A program made the translations under genes and the position numbers. The notes beneath the pieces are model-generated. The model did no database searches, was not told the DNA's origin, and saw only the letters and a program-made list of their open reading frames with translations. From Mugil cephalus (Eukaryota > Chordata > Actinopteri > Mugiliformes > Mugilidae), in NCBI RefSeq assembly GCF_022458985.1, contig NC_061771.1, positions 11,162,501 through 11,226,500 on the forward strand: DNA of 64,000 nucleotides, in the 5' to 3' direction. Within the stretch, counting starts at the first letter, position 1. The number at the start of each line of letters is the position of its first letter. Below, piece after piece: positions 43,901 through 56,700 of the stretch.

Positions 43901-45266
43901 GCAGGAAATGAGAAAACAAATGAAAAAAAAAAGTGCAACAAAAAAGTGTGATTTGTGAAGCCTTGGGGTCTATCACAGAGAGCTTTTTGCACTGTGGGTG
44001 TGCAACATTTCTCATACTACACAACACATCACAGTAGCTCAGTGGTTCTTACGCTTTTCTGTCAAACCCACAAAACACTCAGGTTTATTCTGTCTTGTCC
44101 ATACTGAGTCCACGGTGCATGTGTGGTGATAACAGGAACGCATCAACACAGTTTTCATCCCAAGCCTTTCAACCTAAACTGGAGTCGTTTTTCTAGATGT
44201 TTTTTTTTTATCTGGTCCTCCTCTGCAGAGATCTACACTTACGTTCTACAAACAGATTTCAGAATGTGAGCGTTTCCCCCCCGTGTGTTAGATTTCTTTT
44301 ATTGTCTCGTCTTCCATTGCTGTCTAGTTCAATGCTAGAGGAAGGAAGTCTGTTCTGATGCATGTAAGCGAAAGGAGATGAAGGTAGACGTGATCTCACG
44401 GACCTGAATCCGGGTTCCTGCGCTTTTCGTGCTATGCTAATGACGGTCATAACACGGCCTTTCCTCTGTCACCATTGATCTCCTCATTAAACTATTTACA
44501 AAGAAGTGTGAAAGTACGTATTCTACGTTTGGGGAGCACGTACGATGTGCTCTGTCGCTCTGGTTCCGCTGAGGAGCATGGTGAGACAGTTTTGAATGAG
44601 TTTTTAAGACTTTTCTATCAATTTGACCCGAACTTAGGGTGTGAAGGAGCTTCTTCTCCTTCTCCTTCTTCTGGTTTTGCATGTTGCCAGGAATGGGGAA
44701 ATGACAGTACAGCTACAGTACGTGAGGTTACTCCAGTCTTACTCACCTAATATAAAGACGAGATGGACCAGGTGGACCAGTCCGAACTGTCACTGAATTA
44801 AGACAGTCATTTGCAGAACTGTGGCTGCATTTCTATAGGAGATCGACTTTAGTTTGAAAGGTTCTGGTGAAGGTAGAGTTTCAGAGCTTAAGTTCCCTGA
44901 GGACATAGACCAGTAGGGATTTAAACCAGTGACCCTGCAGTCCCAAGGATGCTTCCCTGACCATTAGTCCACAGTTGTCTCTAAACTCCCCCTAGAATAG
45001 GATTGTCATGTAAGCTCTCGTACAAAATAGACACCTCATCGTATTAACAATTACATTCTCGCGTCCAACATTTATCTCCTTTGTTGTGTATATGACTTAG
45101 TTAGTTCGTTTAGTTCAGGATGTCTTTGTGTCCTAGTGGTTGGGGCCAACTTCCCACTGCCCACTCCCTCTACCCGTCAGTATTCAGTATTAGGCAGAAT
45201 GAATGCAGACTCACCAGGAAAAGTCACAAGCAAAAGAGCTGAGATCACAACCAGGCCGGCGTCCAT
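34781..45266 (-). CDS. cd5: CD5-like T-cell surface receptor, six-exon model (256 aa)
   Basis: Exons: 45215-45266 (signal peptide MDAGLVVISALLLVTFP), 38192-38590, 37723-37854, 36324-36374, 34965-35030 and 34781-34851 (stop TGA). All junctions are phase 1, and 771 nt is exactly 257 codons. Exon 2 has a Thr/Ser/Pro-rich stalk and one four-Cys domain starting CEGNVHI, comparable with the CEGTVEV start of CD5 domain 3. Exon 3 is the membrane helix (ALLACVLILLLLI). Exons 4-6 form a tail with RQNRWIGPTQ and RLSYPALE, matching RQWIGPT and LSAYPALE of mammalian CD5; this settles the identity. CD5 dampens antigen-receptor signalling in T and B cells. The human protein (about 495 aa) has three SRCR domains; here two are missing or unseen in the 6.6-kb first intron. 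The neighbour vps37c supports orthology. Confidence 0.82.
36090..36250 (+). repeat. Widespread teleost interspersed repeat fragment, copy 2
   Basis: It has the same motif series as 11753-11925 (CCGCTTAATCCTCACTAGGG, GGGCGAGAGGCGGGGTACAC, CTGGACAGGTCGCCAGCC) and ends in a CA run. It lies in the intron between the fourth and fifth coding exons of cd5. Confidence 0.65.
37860..37921. repeat. (GATA)n microsatellite abutting the cd5 membrane exon
   Basis: About 15 uninterrupted AGAT units. On the minus strand it reads (TATC)n and ends 6-7 bases before the TTTACAG acceptor of the transmembrane exon. It therefore forms the polypyrimidine/branch region of that splice site. Confidence 0.95.
38591..42693. 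other. First intron of cd5, 3' portion
   Basis: AT-rich with T-runs. I searched the minus strand for Cys-rich SRCR-like exons with phase 1 edges and found none convincing. A Cys-rich frame at 38793-39041 ends in a stop without a donor and is not called. Short (TA)n near 42095-42112. Confidence 0.4.
42702..43132. mobile_element. hAT-like MITE with 8-bp target duplication
   Basis: A 431-bp element flanked by perfect GTGTAGAT direct repeats at 42694-42701 and 43133-43140. The ends read inward CACAGGTGCCAAACATACGG and CAGTGGTGTCAAGCTCATTT. The 8-bp duplication and the GTGTCAAAC-type ends fit non-autonomous hAT elements. No transposase. It lies in cd5 intron 1. Confidence 0.85.
43141..43320 (+). 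mobile_element. tRNA-derived SINE-like fragment
   Basis: The head AAGCAGCCTTTGGCCCGTAA + GGTCATAGGTTCAC has a B-box-like GGTTCAC. It is followed by GGCTGAGGTGACTCGAGTAA and GCACCCAGGGCCC, then CCACTGCTCC, the order typical of teleost tRNA-SINEs (CTGAGGTGCCCTTGAGCAAG). It directly follows the hAT-like MITE duplication. Confidence 0.55.
44885..45000 (-). mobile_element. tRNA-derived SINE head
   Basis: On the minus strand TGGACTAATGGTCAGGGAAG (A-box-like) is followed about 30 bp later by GGTTTAAATCCC (B-box-like), with CTTGGGACTGCAGGGTCACT between. This is the arrangement of a pol III SINE head. It lies about 210 bp from the cd5 first exon. Confidence 0.55.
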
Positions 45267-46599
45267 CACAGAATCAGTGTGAGACAAGCAGGGGAAGAAG
45301 ACAGACAGACAAAAGAGCCGATGACACAAATCATGTCAAGACGCCAACAACAGAAAAACTGATGTGAGAGGAAACCGTGCAGAGGTGTAACCACCCCGTA
45401 TAGCCCCACCCCCCGCCCGACTTTTCTCCATACAGTGAATCACTTCATCCCTGAACTGCTGCTGCCGCCGCCGCTGCTGCTGCTGCTCGTGCAAAACTGC
45501 AAATTTCCTCCCTTCAAAGTGAGCGGGGTGAAGCGAGGCAAACAATGATAAGAAGAGAGGAAGGAGGAGGAGGAGGTACAAGGAAGAGGTTGTGTGACTC
45601 AAGACTAAATCCACCTTTCAACCTTTTTTTGCATAGCTGCATACACTTGTGTATGTGTTTAATGACAAATCATACACTTGCTACTTGCTTCCCCCCACCA
45701 CCACAAACACAATTGCCCGTAGCCGAGTTTATTTGTTTGTTTGTTTTAGGGTTTTTTTTTTGTTTTTTTTTTTTTGCATTTTTCAAAGTACTAGTACTGG
45801 AATGTTTTTTCATGCAATGACTGGATTCTAGGATTAATTCTTTTTGTATTTATTTTCCAGTTTCAGTTTTCATACTACGCTACTGAGACGCATTTACCGG
45901 AAAAAAACAAACCAAAAAAAAACCCTGTCAGTCCGACCATTAAAATGATAATTAATGGTTTATCCACTCTACAGGCTAAAAGTTTGGAAGTGACATCAGA
46001 TTTGTACGTAAAAGATCATAGTTTCATTGGTTTACTTTGCATCAAAATAAACCAGATTTTTTTTTTTATATATAGAGAGCAACTTATCAGAAGACATTTT
46101 CACTGTAATTATCAGGTATTTGAGTTTTTCTTTCTTCAAAGTAACAGCAGCATGGCATGTACGAGGCACAAGGGACACAAGTGAGACAAAAGTGAATAAC
46201 GCAAACTGGAATTTTTTTTTTGTTTGTTTTGTTTTTTTACTTTTACACTCTAGTTGTGACTCTTGCGAATCTTCTCGACCCTAGAAAACTAAGCCCTTCT
46301 TTTCTTTTGCTGACATTTACTCAGAAATGTTCTGGTAACATCGATGTACACCTGAAGGTAAACTGAGGAAAACTGTTCATATCAATAAAAGCAAAGTCCG
46401 ATCATGCAGCAAATACATCCCAGAATACATAGGACTCGTGCCGTTTTTTTAAAGGGGCATCGTGAGCAGAAACTTGAAGCTGCTTCCAAGCGTTTGGCCT
46501 GTAGTGTGTAGCGTGTTTTTGATTGTGTCTGCAGACACTCCGATGATGAACTGCCCTGAACGTTAGCGTTAGCCAGATCACTGCAGCTCATCTTTTAAC
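45267..46599. other. cd5 upstream region
   Basis: Probable cd5 promoter/5' UTR area. It contains a CTG/CCG trinucleotide patch (45456-45488) and long T-runs. I see no clear TATA box at a fixed distance. The minus-strand Leu-rich frame at 45336-45614 has no family features. Confidence 0.3.
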
Positions 46600-46604
46600 A
46601 GGAA

Positions 46605-47220
46605 CGAGTAAACAAAACCACTCTTCTCCCCGTGCAGACCTCCCTTCACTGGCTCCCAGTATATTCTACCATTGATTTTAACATTTTATTGTTTGCATAC
46701 ACATCATTGAACGAACATATGTTGCCAAACGTTAGGTTGACAGAGCAAAGTGTTGCAGCAAGAAAGAGGTTACTGGTCTTAAAAATCTTCTTTAATAGAG
46801 GAACTCTTTTCTTTTTATTAAATACCGTATTAAATCCTTTTGTTTACCTCTGCTTGTTTACAGTATATTGTGCAATTTGGCTGATTATAGTATCAGTAAA
46901 TGCTGGACTTTAATGTATAACTGTCCTTTAGACTTGATACAGGATCCACACTGAAGACTCTGTCTTAGTAAATATTAATGTACGACAAAGTCTGTGCCTC
47001 TCATTCCAAGATCAACATGCGTCCCGTTGCTTGCTCTTCTGTCTTTTTATTACATTTTTATTCTTTGACATTCAGTTCAATCAGTTTTTTATTGTTTTAA
47101 ATTAATATCTCTTCCTTCTCGTTTTTGTATTGTCTGTGGGCTACTTTTCTATCTTTTTGGAACTTTTTACAGCTAGACCGGACTCAGTCAGCGTGGATTT
47201 AAACAAATAAATAAATAAAC
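46605..47220 (+). mobile_element. LINE 3' end fragment
   Basis: The reading LHWLPVYSTIDFNILLFAYT matches the conserved C-terminal LHWLPV..RI.FKILLL.YK block of fish LINEs. Later sequence is AT-rich and ends in an AAATAAATAAAC tail near 47205. No RT domain precedes it, so the copy is 5'-truncated. Confidence 0.7.
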
Positions 47221-48694
47221 TAGGTGAGTTAACTCCTTCATGATGTGAAGTCGCTGAGGCGCTTTCATGTAGCACGGAGATCCCTGTCATCAAGAGGTTT
47301 GTTTGAACCACTGGTTCAAGTCTGTGCTTCGCAAGTCACAAGTAAAAGGCAACATTTAAGTAATTCTTTGTGATCAAAAAAAAAGAAGAAAGAAAAGAGA
47401 AAAAAGGAAAGAAAGAAAAATGGATGATTTCATCTTCACAAAAAGCTTTGTGGAAACAAAGGAAACAAATGGAATGAATTCACAATAAAAACAATTATAA
47501 GTCCTTTGCAAACATTTAAAATAAATCAGTAGTAATAATCTAGTTGTCATAGGGTAATCGACACATAAAACAAAGATTACCTTCTTTTATATTCTCACCT
47601 GCATACACACATCCATCTACACTGACTATGTTTATTTTTAACATTTTCAATACATTCATACGCAATTCTGTTATTAATAATTATTATCTTTTATTGGTTG
47701 ATTATTAATAGCTTTACAAATAATTAGCATTACTTACGGACCAGATGAATTGTAGATCAAACTATTCTTTGTTACTGATATTATTAATGTCATTCTCAAC
47801 CTGTTATTGTCAATACCTCTCAGATCTGACGAGATTTATTCATTTCCAATTAGGGAGTAAAGCTTATGTTTATATATACTGTATGTATAGATATATATAT
47901 ATAATGTAATATATTATCATGTATTTTTTCTAATGTAACGTTAGCAGACCACCTAACGTAGAAACAATTCACTGCTGTCCAAAAGCCCGAACGTGTCTTA
48001 CTCGTGAGAATGCCTGTAGCTGGCTAAGAGTGGATTATTGATGTAAAGTAGGACTGTGAATCCAGCGCAGAGTTACGTGGCACACGCTTCTCATTTATTT
48101 AGTTACCATACACCGCTCTATAATCTCTGTCACTCTCGTTTTCACTCATCCTCCACCTCTGGTTGACGGCGGTTTACGGCCCAACATTCTTTCACTTCGC
48201 CTGCCTCGTCCCCCTCTCATCTGCATCTCCTCTCTCGTGGGGAGGAAGCAGCCACGGTTCAGAGTCGGTGCCTAGGTAACAAACACTCTTCTCGTTTCTC
48301 ACGAAACACGGGTCTTTGATTTATTGTTTCCCGCAACGGCAGTCAGACCATAGATAAACCATCAGAAAGAACACCAGCAATAGCTAACCTACATAAGATT
48401 CATTTCTATATGCAAATATCTGATCTTAGTTATTTTCATGTGTGTGTCGTGTACTTCATGGTAGCTGCGCTAGGAAAAGGCTACTGGAACAACCCAACGG
48501 TTTGCAAATGAACCTGTACGCAAAGATGAAACATCTCGCAACTAGAGAAACTTTGAGTGGACAAGAATTTCAGTTTCAATGTGAGAAGAAATAATACAAA
48601 TCACCTTCAAGAAGTACTTTGGGGAAATTGACTCTCAGAACGTGGGTTTACTTACTTTTTACACTTTTAGAATATCAATTCAAATATATATATA

Positions 48695-49665
48695 TACTTC
48701 AAAGCTCAGCGGCCTGTTTTAAGATCGCTGCATTGGCTCCCCGTGTGTTTCAGGATCAATTTTAAGGTTCTTTTATTGGTTTATAAATGTCTTAATGACC
48801 TTGGTCCCTCATATTTATCAGATCTGCTTTTACCATATCGGTCTCTTGCAGCCCTGAGGTCCTCTGGTAGCGGCGTTCTAGTGGTTCCTGGAGTTAAGAC
48901 AAAGAAGTACGGTGAGGCATCTTATCAGTTTTATGGTCCACATCTATGGAACAGCCGGCCAGAGTGTTGATATTTTTAAAAAGAGACTCAAGACCCACCT
49001 TTTTAGCTTAGCTTTTAGCTTATCTTAAATGTCTATTTTAGCTTGATTTACATACGCTGAACTAACACTCTATTTATTTAGTTTATGTATTTAATGTTTT
49101 TATTGGTCTATCCAGCGTATATTTGTATATTTTTATTGACTTAATGTTTTTTGCTTACTCATTATATATATAGATATATATAATATGTATGTATATATAT
49201 GTAATGTAATGTATTATTGTTTAATCTTTTACTCCATCTGTAGTGTTTCCTCACTGAGGACCGTCCTCTCTGGGAGCTGTGAAGACGCGGTGGGGATGGT
49301 CCTGGCTCGGTGTGATGGGGGGACCCGGTCTCTGCTGTGGTTGTGACATGGACTCCTCCATCTGCCTGGGACGAGGTGGTCCCTGCCGTGTTCGGGGGAT
49401 GTGATCGAGTCCTAGTGTGGACGGTCCTCTGTGATGGCGTCTCCTCACTCTAGTCCGTCCGTGCTCAGCCAGGTCTCTCATTTTATGTGTGCTCTGTATA
49501 TCCCTGTGCTTCTTTGTGTGGGCGCATGTGTTTGTGTGGGTGGGGGTGGATAGTGGGAGGTTGGGCTTGTTTTATATTTTTTGGTGGATGTGTAAAGCAC
49601 GTTGGGTTGCAACACATTCGTTCTGAAAAGTGCCATATAAATAAAGTTGATTTGATTTGATTTAT
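48695..49665 (+). mobile_element. LINE 3' end with complete 3' UTR and tail
   Basis: LHWLPV-type block: FRINFKVLLLVYKCLNDLGP then SYLSDLLLPYRS, followed by YQFYGPHLWNSRPE and FKKRLKTHLFS after a frameshift. The 3' end GTGCCATATAAATAAAGTTG + (ATTTG)n at 49630-49665 is the usual 3' microsatellite tail of these elements. 5'-truncated and dead. Confidence 0.78.
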
Positions 49666-52447
49666 ATATTTGAACAAATAACCAAGCAGGCGTATTTCTC
49701 TTCCTGGTTGTGTTTAACTTGTATAGCAAATCCCCCTGATCTGTAAGCTGGAGGACAGTGTGCTGAAATGGAAATCCAGACATACTGTAGCTGTAAAGCT
49801 TTAACGCTACACCAGCTGGAACCAGACTTTCAGACGAGGCAGGAGACCATAGCAGCAACAGGATAATGGCTTTTGGGGAGTCCATTATCAGGAACTAATG
49901 GACAACAGAGACGGCATAATTCATGTTTCGTGCTGGGCCCTTTAGTGCCGCACGTCACGCGTGGTTATAGTTACTCCTAATAAAATTAAATACAATGTTG
50001 GCACTTGGAAGTAAAACTCAGACTCAGGTTAGTTTAAATCAACTTTAGAGTTTAATTATTCACAACCCAAAGAAAAAGAAAAGGCAACAATCCAGTCATC
50101 AGTTTCATCATTTAATTCCTCATCAGCAGAAGACCAGATGAATCCATCTGAATGTTATTTCCCTCTGAATAATATTAATCCTATGCTATATATAAGGACA
50201 TCACCCTTGTGCTTGTTCTAAAACACTGTAATACTATTATCATCATCATTATTATTATTATTGTCATTCTCTCTATGGGATACTGAAGTCATCAAGAGAA
50301 AGCCGGCCTGTCGTTCACGTCTTAAGTCGGATGTGAAAATGTTTGGAGGATTTCAGACACATTTACTCGCTGCTCTGTGTGTGTGTGTGTGTGTTTGGTG
50401 AGTGGAGCCTAAAACCACAGCACAGGTTAGACAGAAGTAAAGGAAATGACATCAGCACCAGGAGTAATGTAAGTCTCAGCTAATGCTTCAAATCCAGACT
50501 CATGGATGATGGTGCCACTCTGAGGAGTTCTGAGGAAGAGCAGGTGGAGCACGTGTCACAGTATCCAAATCTAACCTGCCGATGATTTCACGTTTGGTCG
50601 TGTACTGTAGGTGAATAAAGTCTAGTCAGGTTCACCTTCATGAATTGAACCCAGTAGTCTGTTAAAGGGTTTAAAAGGCTCGTAGGACTGGAAGGGTGCA
50701 GCAGTGCTTCCGGCCCATTGTAGAACAGTGCAAATTTGAATTATGTAAATAAACCGTATTAGTGCCTTTATCCGTTCACTAATTGTGGATATTAGGATAC
50801 GTAAGTGGCCAGAGTTCCGCAGGTCGTACTACTGACGTGACTGAAACTGTGCCAAAGAATGTGGAAGCCACAGAATGGCACTACTATTTTTGTTTAGTGA
50901 GGAGAAGGTTAGCCCTGATGTTTTTCCTTTAAGTTTTCAGGTTCCAGTGTTTATGGTAACCACCGTTGCTTCCTTCTCACCAAAATAAATGGTAACGTCT
51001 GCCCTCTGCGAGCGACTGATGACATCAGTGTTTGGCAAACAGGCCAGAAACAGTGCCTCACTTCCTCCGAATGACGTGTTGCATCCATTTTCTTTTATAA
51101 TTTTTTTATAAGGGGTGCCTTCTACTCAGTATAACTGATGTCAGGGGTCTACAACTTGTAACCCACTCTGCACACACAGTCAACAAATGTCCTTTTCTAA
51201 GCTTTTCTCGATTTAATCAACTCTCCCAGACCGGCTCACAGGCTTGGACCGGTCCTGCGACTGAGTGCCTTTTCAATACTTGTCCTTTCTCGCAGCAAGT
51301 GTATCGGTGATCCATGACAGTGTCACAACATACCATTCAAAGAGATGCTTCAAATCAAAAGAGCCCTGAAGGAGGGCCAAATCATTCCGTTACGCTCTCA
51401 CATGCATCGATGTGAAATAAAAACTAATAACTGTTACTGTGTGGTTGTGTTTATAAGATACTTCCCTTGTTCCCTTCATTCTCGCAGCCACTAATTGCTA
51501 CAATACAACGGCCGCTTGACTTCCCTCCGCTAAGTTATAAGTAGCTGAACGGCCTCGACTCTTTTTGAGCTTTCCCGCAATTCCCTTGTCTGGGCGTTGG
51601 CATGAAAACTGTGAACATCAGAATAGTACATCAGAGGCTGCGTCCAGCTCAGATTCAGTTCAATCATGATCCAACGTGTCTCACCCATAAAGAAACACCG
51701 TGAGACTTTCACACGGCGCGATACAAATTCAGACTTTCAGTTACATTAATTGAACTGATTGGACTGACACAAAGCTGACCACCGACCTCAATATTTTCAC
51801 TCCATTAAAACTATGCATACCACATGTATATTCACTGTGAGAGTGTGAACCTCAGAGTAACGAAAACTATCTCCATCTGGGAATCATTGTCAAGCGTCAA
51901 GTACACGGGTGGACAGACAGATGTGGAAAACGGGAGGGGGTGAGGGAGGGTGGAGGAGAGGAAGAAGGGATGAGGAGTGTGAGTGAGAGTAATACAGACA
52001 AAGAACCATCACTGTGTTAATTTATTGGAGTGCGAATGAGCTTTTCTGCAGGTAAACTATGAGAGTCTCATGTCAGCTGATTCCTTCTAAATCTCCATTA
52101 GACTATGTGTATATATATTTAATCACCAACACCCACTTTGATTATTTTACTCTGCTGCTGTTATAAATGACAGGTAACATCTGGTGGAGAACTCCCTTTG
52201 TGTCTTGCTTTGCCAGCTGTTCATTTATTCTATATTTTTTGCTGAATACATAAAAACTCTACATGACAGCCCCCTGGAGTAACATGTCCAGCTACCGTCT
52301 GTATTCAGGTGAGGCTGTGGAGACACCTAGCTGTAGGAGCTATAACATGCTCACGTGTTATAGGAAGGAAGGAAGTTGCACCAATCATCATTTCAGTGCA
52401 TCAGATAACCTGTTGTGTAATGTGAAAAGTGCTGCTTGCCAGCAGAG

Positions 52448-52480
<33 letters not shown>

Positions 52481-53721
52481 GGACAACGCGCAGCAGCTTC
52501 TGCCTGCTCTGCCGTCTTGTAAAGGTTCGGTGTTGGAGGATGCAGCTCGCCCAAACACAGACATGCTTGGGAACAAGATCGTGGATACTGGACTGACCAG
52601 GTGGAAAACAAACCAGTCCACACAAATAGATTTTTCTGCTGAACGTTTTGATAATGTTCACATGTCATTGTTTCTGAATAACAAGCTTTCTGCTGCCTTC
52701 AAATCAACCAAAGGAAGAAAAACATAATGCTGGAGCTTGGAAAAGGGGGCTAACAGGGGGCTATGTGTAAGTCACGGTGACTTGTGGTGTATGACAGACT
52801 TTGTAAACTCTGACCAGTAGTGATGCAGTGCTGACCTTTGAGTGAAGGAGTGTGAGCGCAGTGACATGCTGACACACAGCTACAGACGACTTCCCCTGTC
52901 ACAATGAAACAAAGCTGAAAAAACGACTGTAGGGAGTTTCTTTGGTTAAAGAAAGTTAACTGATTACAGCACTGCCCAAAAAAAAAAAAAAAAAAAAAAG
53001 GAACTGTACATAAAGACATTGATGAACCCTGCACCTCAACTTAACTTAATACTTAAAAAGAGCCATACTTCATACCAGTCCTTCAACTTTTCTATTTTAA
53101 TTGCATTTCTTGAGCCTAACAGCCGTAAGATATGAACATAAACCATCCACAATGACATAATATGGAGGAGATGTTTTCCCAGTGCACACTGTGCTCATGT
53201 GCACCAGGGAGACACGGGTCGGAAAGCTACTGTACAGTGACGTAGTGTTACACAGAATGATTTTTGTCATCCGTTCTTCATAAGGGGGAGTGCACTTGTG
53301 TATTTAAAAGGATTTTTTTGATTGCCAAGCACCAACCCACGCACACTTGCAATGAAAGAGGGGGAATGAGGAAGCGGTGGACAAGGGTGAGGAGAGCAGG
53401 AAGGGCCAGATACAAATGTTGTAACACTTAAACACAAAGCAACAACCTGAGACTAGTGTCGGGGAGCTGGTGGGTCAAAGAGATACGGAGGACGGGAAAA
53501 AGAAAGCGGGACAAAAACAACAGACGGAGACGAGGAGAAGTAACGCAACAAAGACAAATAAAGCAGATGAGAGAGGATGGAAGAGGAGGGGAAAAGTTAA
53601 AAGGACATGAGAAGGAAAAGGAATCACATCAAGGAGAGTGGAGCAAGGAGGGGGAGGAGGGAGTGACACAGCAAAGAATGGAAGAATTTAAAAGAACTTA
53701 GACAGAGGAGCAGCTGTACTT
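49666..53721. other. Intergenic stretch between vps37c and cd5
   Basis: No supported gene. It holds simple repeats ((ATT)n at 52449-52480, poly-A at 52979-52999, a GT run near 50378) and purine-rich sequence at 53340-53700. Several short frames on both strands lack family features. Confidence 0.4.
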
Positions 53722-56700
53722 TCAGGAGTACGGCTGTGGAACTCCAAAGCCTGGTCTGAAGATGGGTCTCCCCGTTGGTGACTGAGAATTGGAATAGGCC
53801 GCCCCGGCTGGGTAGCTGTAGCCCCCGTAGCTGTAGGAGGCTGGATATGGTGCGTGGCCACTCTGGGCTGGACTGGGGGTGTACTGGCCAAATGCTGAGC
53901 CCGGATGCGGGGCAGGAAACGAGGGCTGGGTCGGGTACGGACAAGCCGGAGCCGGAGGCCCGAAACTGGGCCTCGGGCCGGAGAAGCTCCCCGTTGGCGT
54001 GAAGGGCGAGGCGGAGCCCGGGTAAGGAGAGAACTGCGACGAGGCTTTGGCCGGGACGGAGCCTGCTGCCGCCACTGGAGTGGGAACGTGGGTCGGGGAG
54101 ACGGGGTATGGGCTGTAGGGGAGTCCGGCGGGGGGGCCTGTAGATGAGGGGGCTGGCTGGGAGGCATTCTGGTAGCTGGAGGACGGAGGCTGGGAGGTCG
54201 GGTGCTGATTTGTCGTTGCCGCCCCTGTCGTCGTCTGTTGACTCCACGGTGAGGGCATGGTCGCGGGGTCTTGGCTGGCGCCCGTCGATGATGTCATGGT
54301 GGCGGGATTGGCCTCGCTCCTCTGTCGCATGATCTCTTGGAGTTTCTCTATTCGCACGCGTCTTTTGTGAGCGAGCGAGCGCAGGGAGAGGAAGTGGTCG
54401 AGGAAAGAGTCCAATGGCAGCGAGCCCTCCAGAAACTCGTCGGCTAGAACCTGCAGGCCAGATTAACAGTAACAATGAGGAGCACAGCTGACCAAGAGCC
54501 CAGCTCCTGGCTAATCATCCATTATGCCACCACAATCTAATTAGACGGGCTAATACCCTCCAAATGTCTACATGAGCTTCAACTGGTCCTAATGCCACAG
54601 CACATACTAGGGCTGTGCCCTATACCAGTTCATACCGGATACCGGTATTTTATGCGTTATGATATGAATTTACAATGTTTAAATATAGCGCCTCTAAACA
54701 CGCATGGTGAAACTGTGTCATTGTGACATGTGGTAAAGACGGAAAGGTCCGAAAAACGAAGCCGCAGAACGAGAAGACCAAAATAAAGCTGCCATGTCAG
54801 TTGTTTGTTTTTTTTAGGGTGACCAGACGTCCCTGATATCTGGGGACGGTCCCCGTTTTGTATGACCTGTCCCCCGGCTAAAGCCGTCCCCAAAAATGTC
54901 CCCAGTTTAGCTTTATACGAATGGGAAAGGAAAATGTTGCGCACAGACTACAGTTACTACGGTAGCCTGTCGCGCTGCTATTGACATTACAGACATAGCA
55001 GTTTAAATATGTTTAAATATGAACAACATAAATTAAACAGTAATTGTCCAGCAATTTATTTGTAAATGTCCCCGGATTTCCTTCTCACCAGGCAGTGCTA
55101 ACATGGCTCTATGCCAACTTGTTTTACTACTAGTGTGGGATTATTTTATAATATTTACTCATCATCACAGTAAAATAGTCCATCCTTAGTCAATTTACTG
55201 CATTACTTCCCCTATCACCCAGCAGAAAATGTTGGGAAGACCTGATTGTGCATGAAAAAAATAAAAATCCCATGATATACTGATATATCCTCAAAATTTT
55301 GAAAAATACGTGATATACATTTTTGGTCATACCACCCAGCCCCATCTCACACCATCACACAGGAACTCCCTCCATAGACCACATCACCACAGCTCCACTT
55401 GTTCCTATAAAATCCCATATTGAGGCCAAGGTTCTTCCACTTGCCTTCAAAGCCCTTAACATAATCAAACTCCAACGTATCTGTCTGAAATTCTTCAGTT
55501 ATCAACACCCTCCCGTACTCCCACCTGCCTGACCATCTACCATGTTTCTCTCACCGCTCTCCCACCTGACATTTTTTCCATCCCACACTCACAACACATA
55601 TTTTTGGTGCTTACTCCATTTAAACTTCTTCCCCTGTATTGTATTCCATATGCTTTTAAATTGTTCGTTTAATTCTCAGGATGCTTTGTGCACTGCTGTT
55701 TTTTGTAAGGTGAACTTGAGTGCTTTGATCGGCGCCCACAAATGAAATGTATTATAATTATTATATGGATCTGAATTTGATTTATTTTCTGACCATCCCT
55801 TGTCTAGTAACAGTAATCAGACACAACGTTAAGACCCCCTGAATGACATTCACTCTTCACATTGACTTCAACACTGAGGCTGTGGTGAGTTGTAGAGAAT
55901 GTTACAAGTGTTGCCATTTCTTTTCTGCATACTTACTTGTGTGCATTTTGTATAAAACCACAGTAGCAAATATAATCACCTACCTACACATCCATGCATA
56001 AGAACACATTTCATACTGAGCATATGCATATGGGAAAATATATATAGAGACAAACACTGACCTCTGACTCCGCCTCTGTTTTTCCACCCTCTGTCTGTAG
56101 TCTTGAGAAAAACGCCTCTGGAGAGGCCTCACCCACCTTCCCATCTGAGGAGGAGAAGAGCAAGAATTAAAATTTTTTAAAAAAAGAGAAGGAGGTGAAG
56201 CACATCTTGCATATTACTGCTCAGATTTGTATGTTAATCCTGAGGTATGTTCCATTGATACAGAACCAGATTCACCAGACAACGATACAAATGTGTTAAC
56301 TCTGGTGGTGGAAAATCTTCTAGATTTAAGGCACTGATAAAATATGTTATGATTATGTTTGAATAAAATACTAACTATTCTAAGGAAAATGAGAGCGGTT
56401 TGTTGCATATGGTGCCTACAATGGACATAGGAGCATTCTTTTACATGGTGTGGATGATTCACTATGGGGAGAAGGGCTGGTGTCCACGTGAAGCATGTGT
56501 CCTGTCATTCATGTGGATGTTACTGTCACACCATGTATACTTTTTAATGTAAATGACACTTCCTGTCGTTCTGCAGGTCAATTCACCACAAACCAATAAT
56601 GGCCCAGATATGGTTTAAGGAACACAATAATAATATAATGGGTTATTGACTCCCAGCTCAAAATTTGCAGGTCCTAAAGGTTTTGCTGCTAATGTCAGTG

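Noticed and set aside
45336..45614. Leu-rich frame with a Gln run upstream of cd5, a possible signal-peptide gene
   Set aside because: The Gln run comes from a CTG/CCG repeat. No splice partners, and it is more likely cd5 upstream or 5' UTR sequence.
47230..47350. Possible tRNA-SINE head (GGTTCAAGTC box)
   Set aside because: The B-box-like word is present but no A box at the right spacing and no SINE body follows.
53624..54475. Long alternative minus-strand frame overlapping the last vps37c exon
   Set aside because: The 53722-54450 frame joins upstream exons in phase and encodes VPS37C. The other frame is a by-product of Pro/Ser-rich codons.
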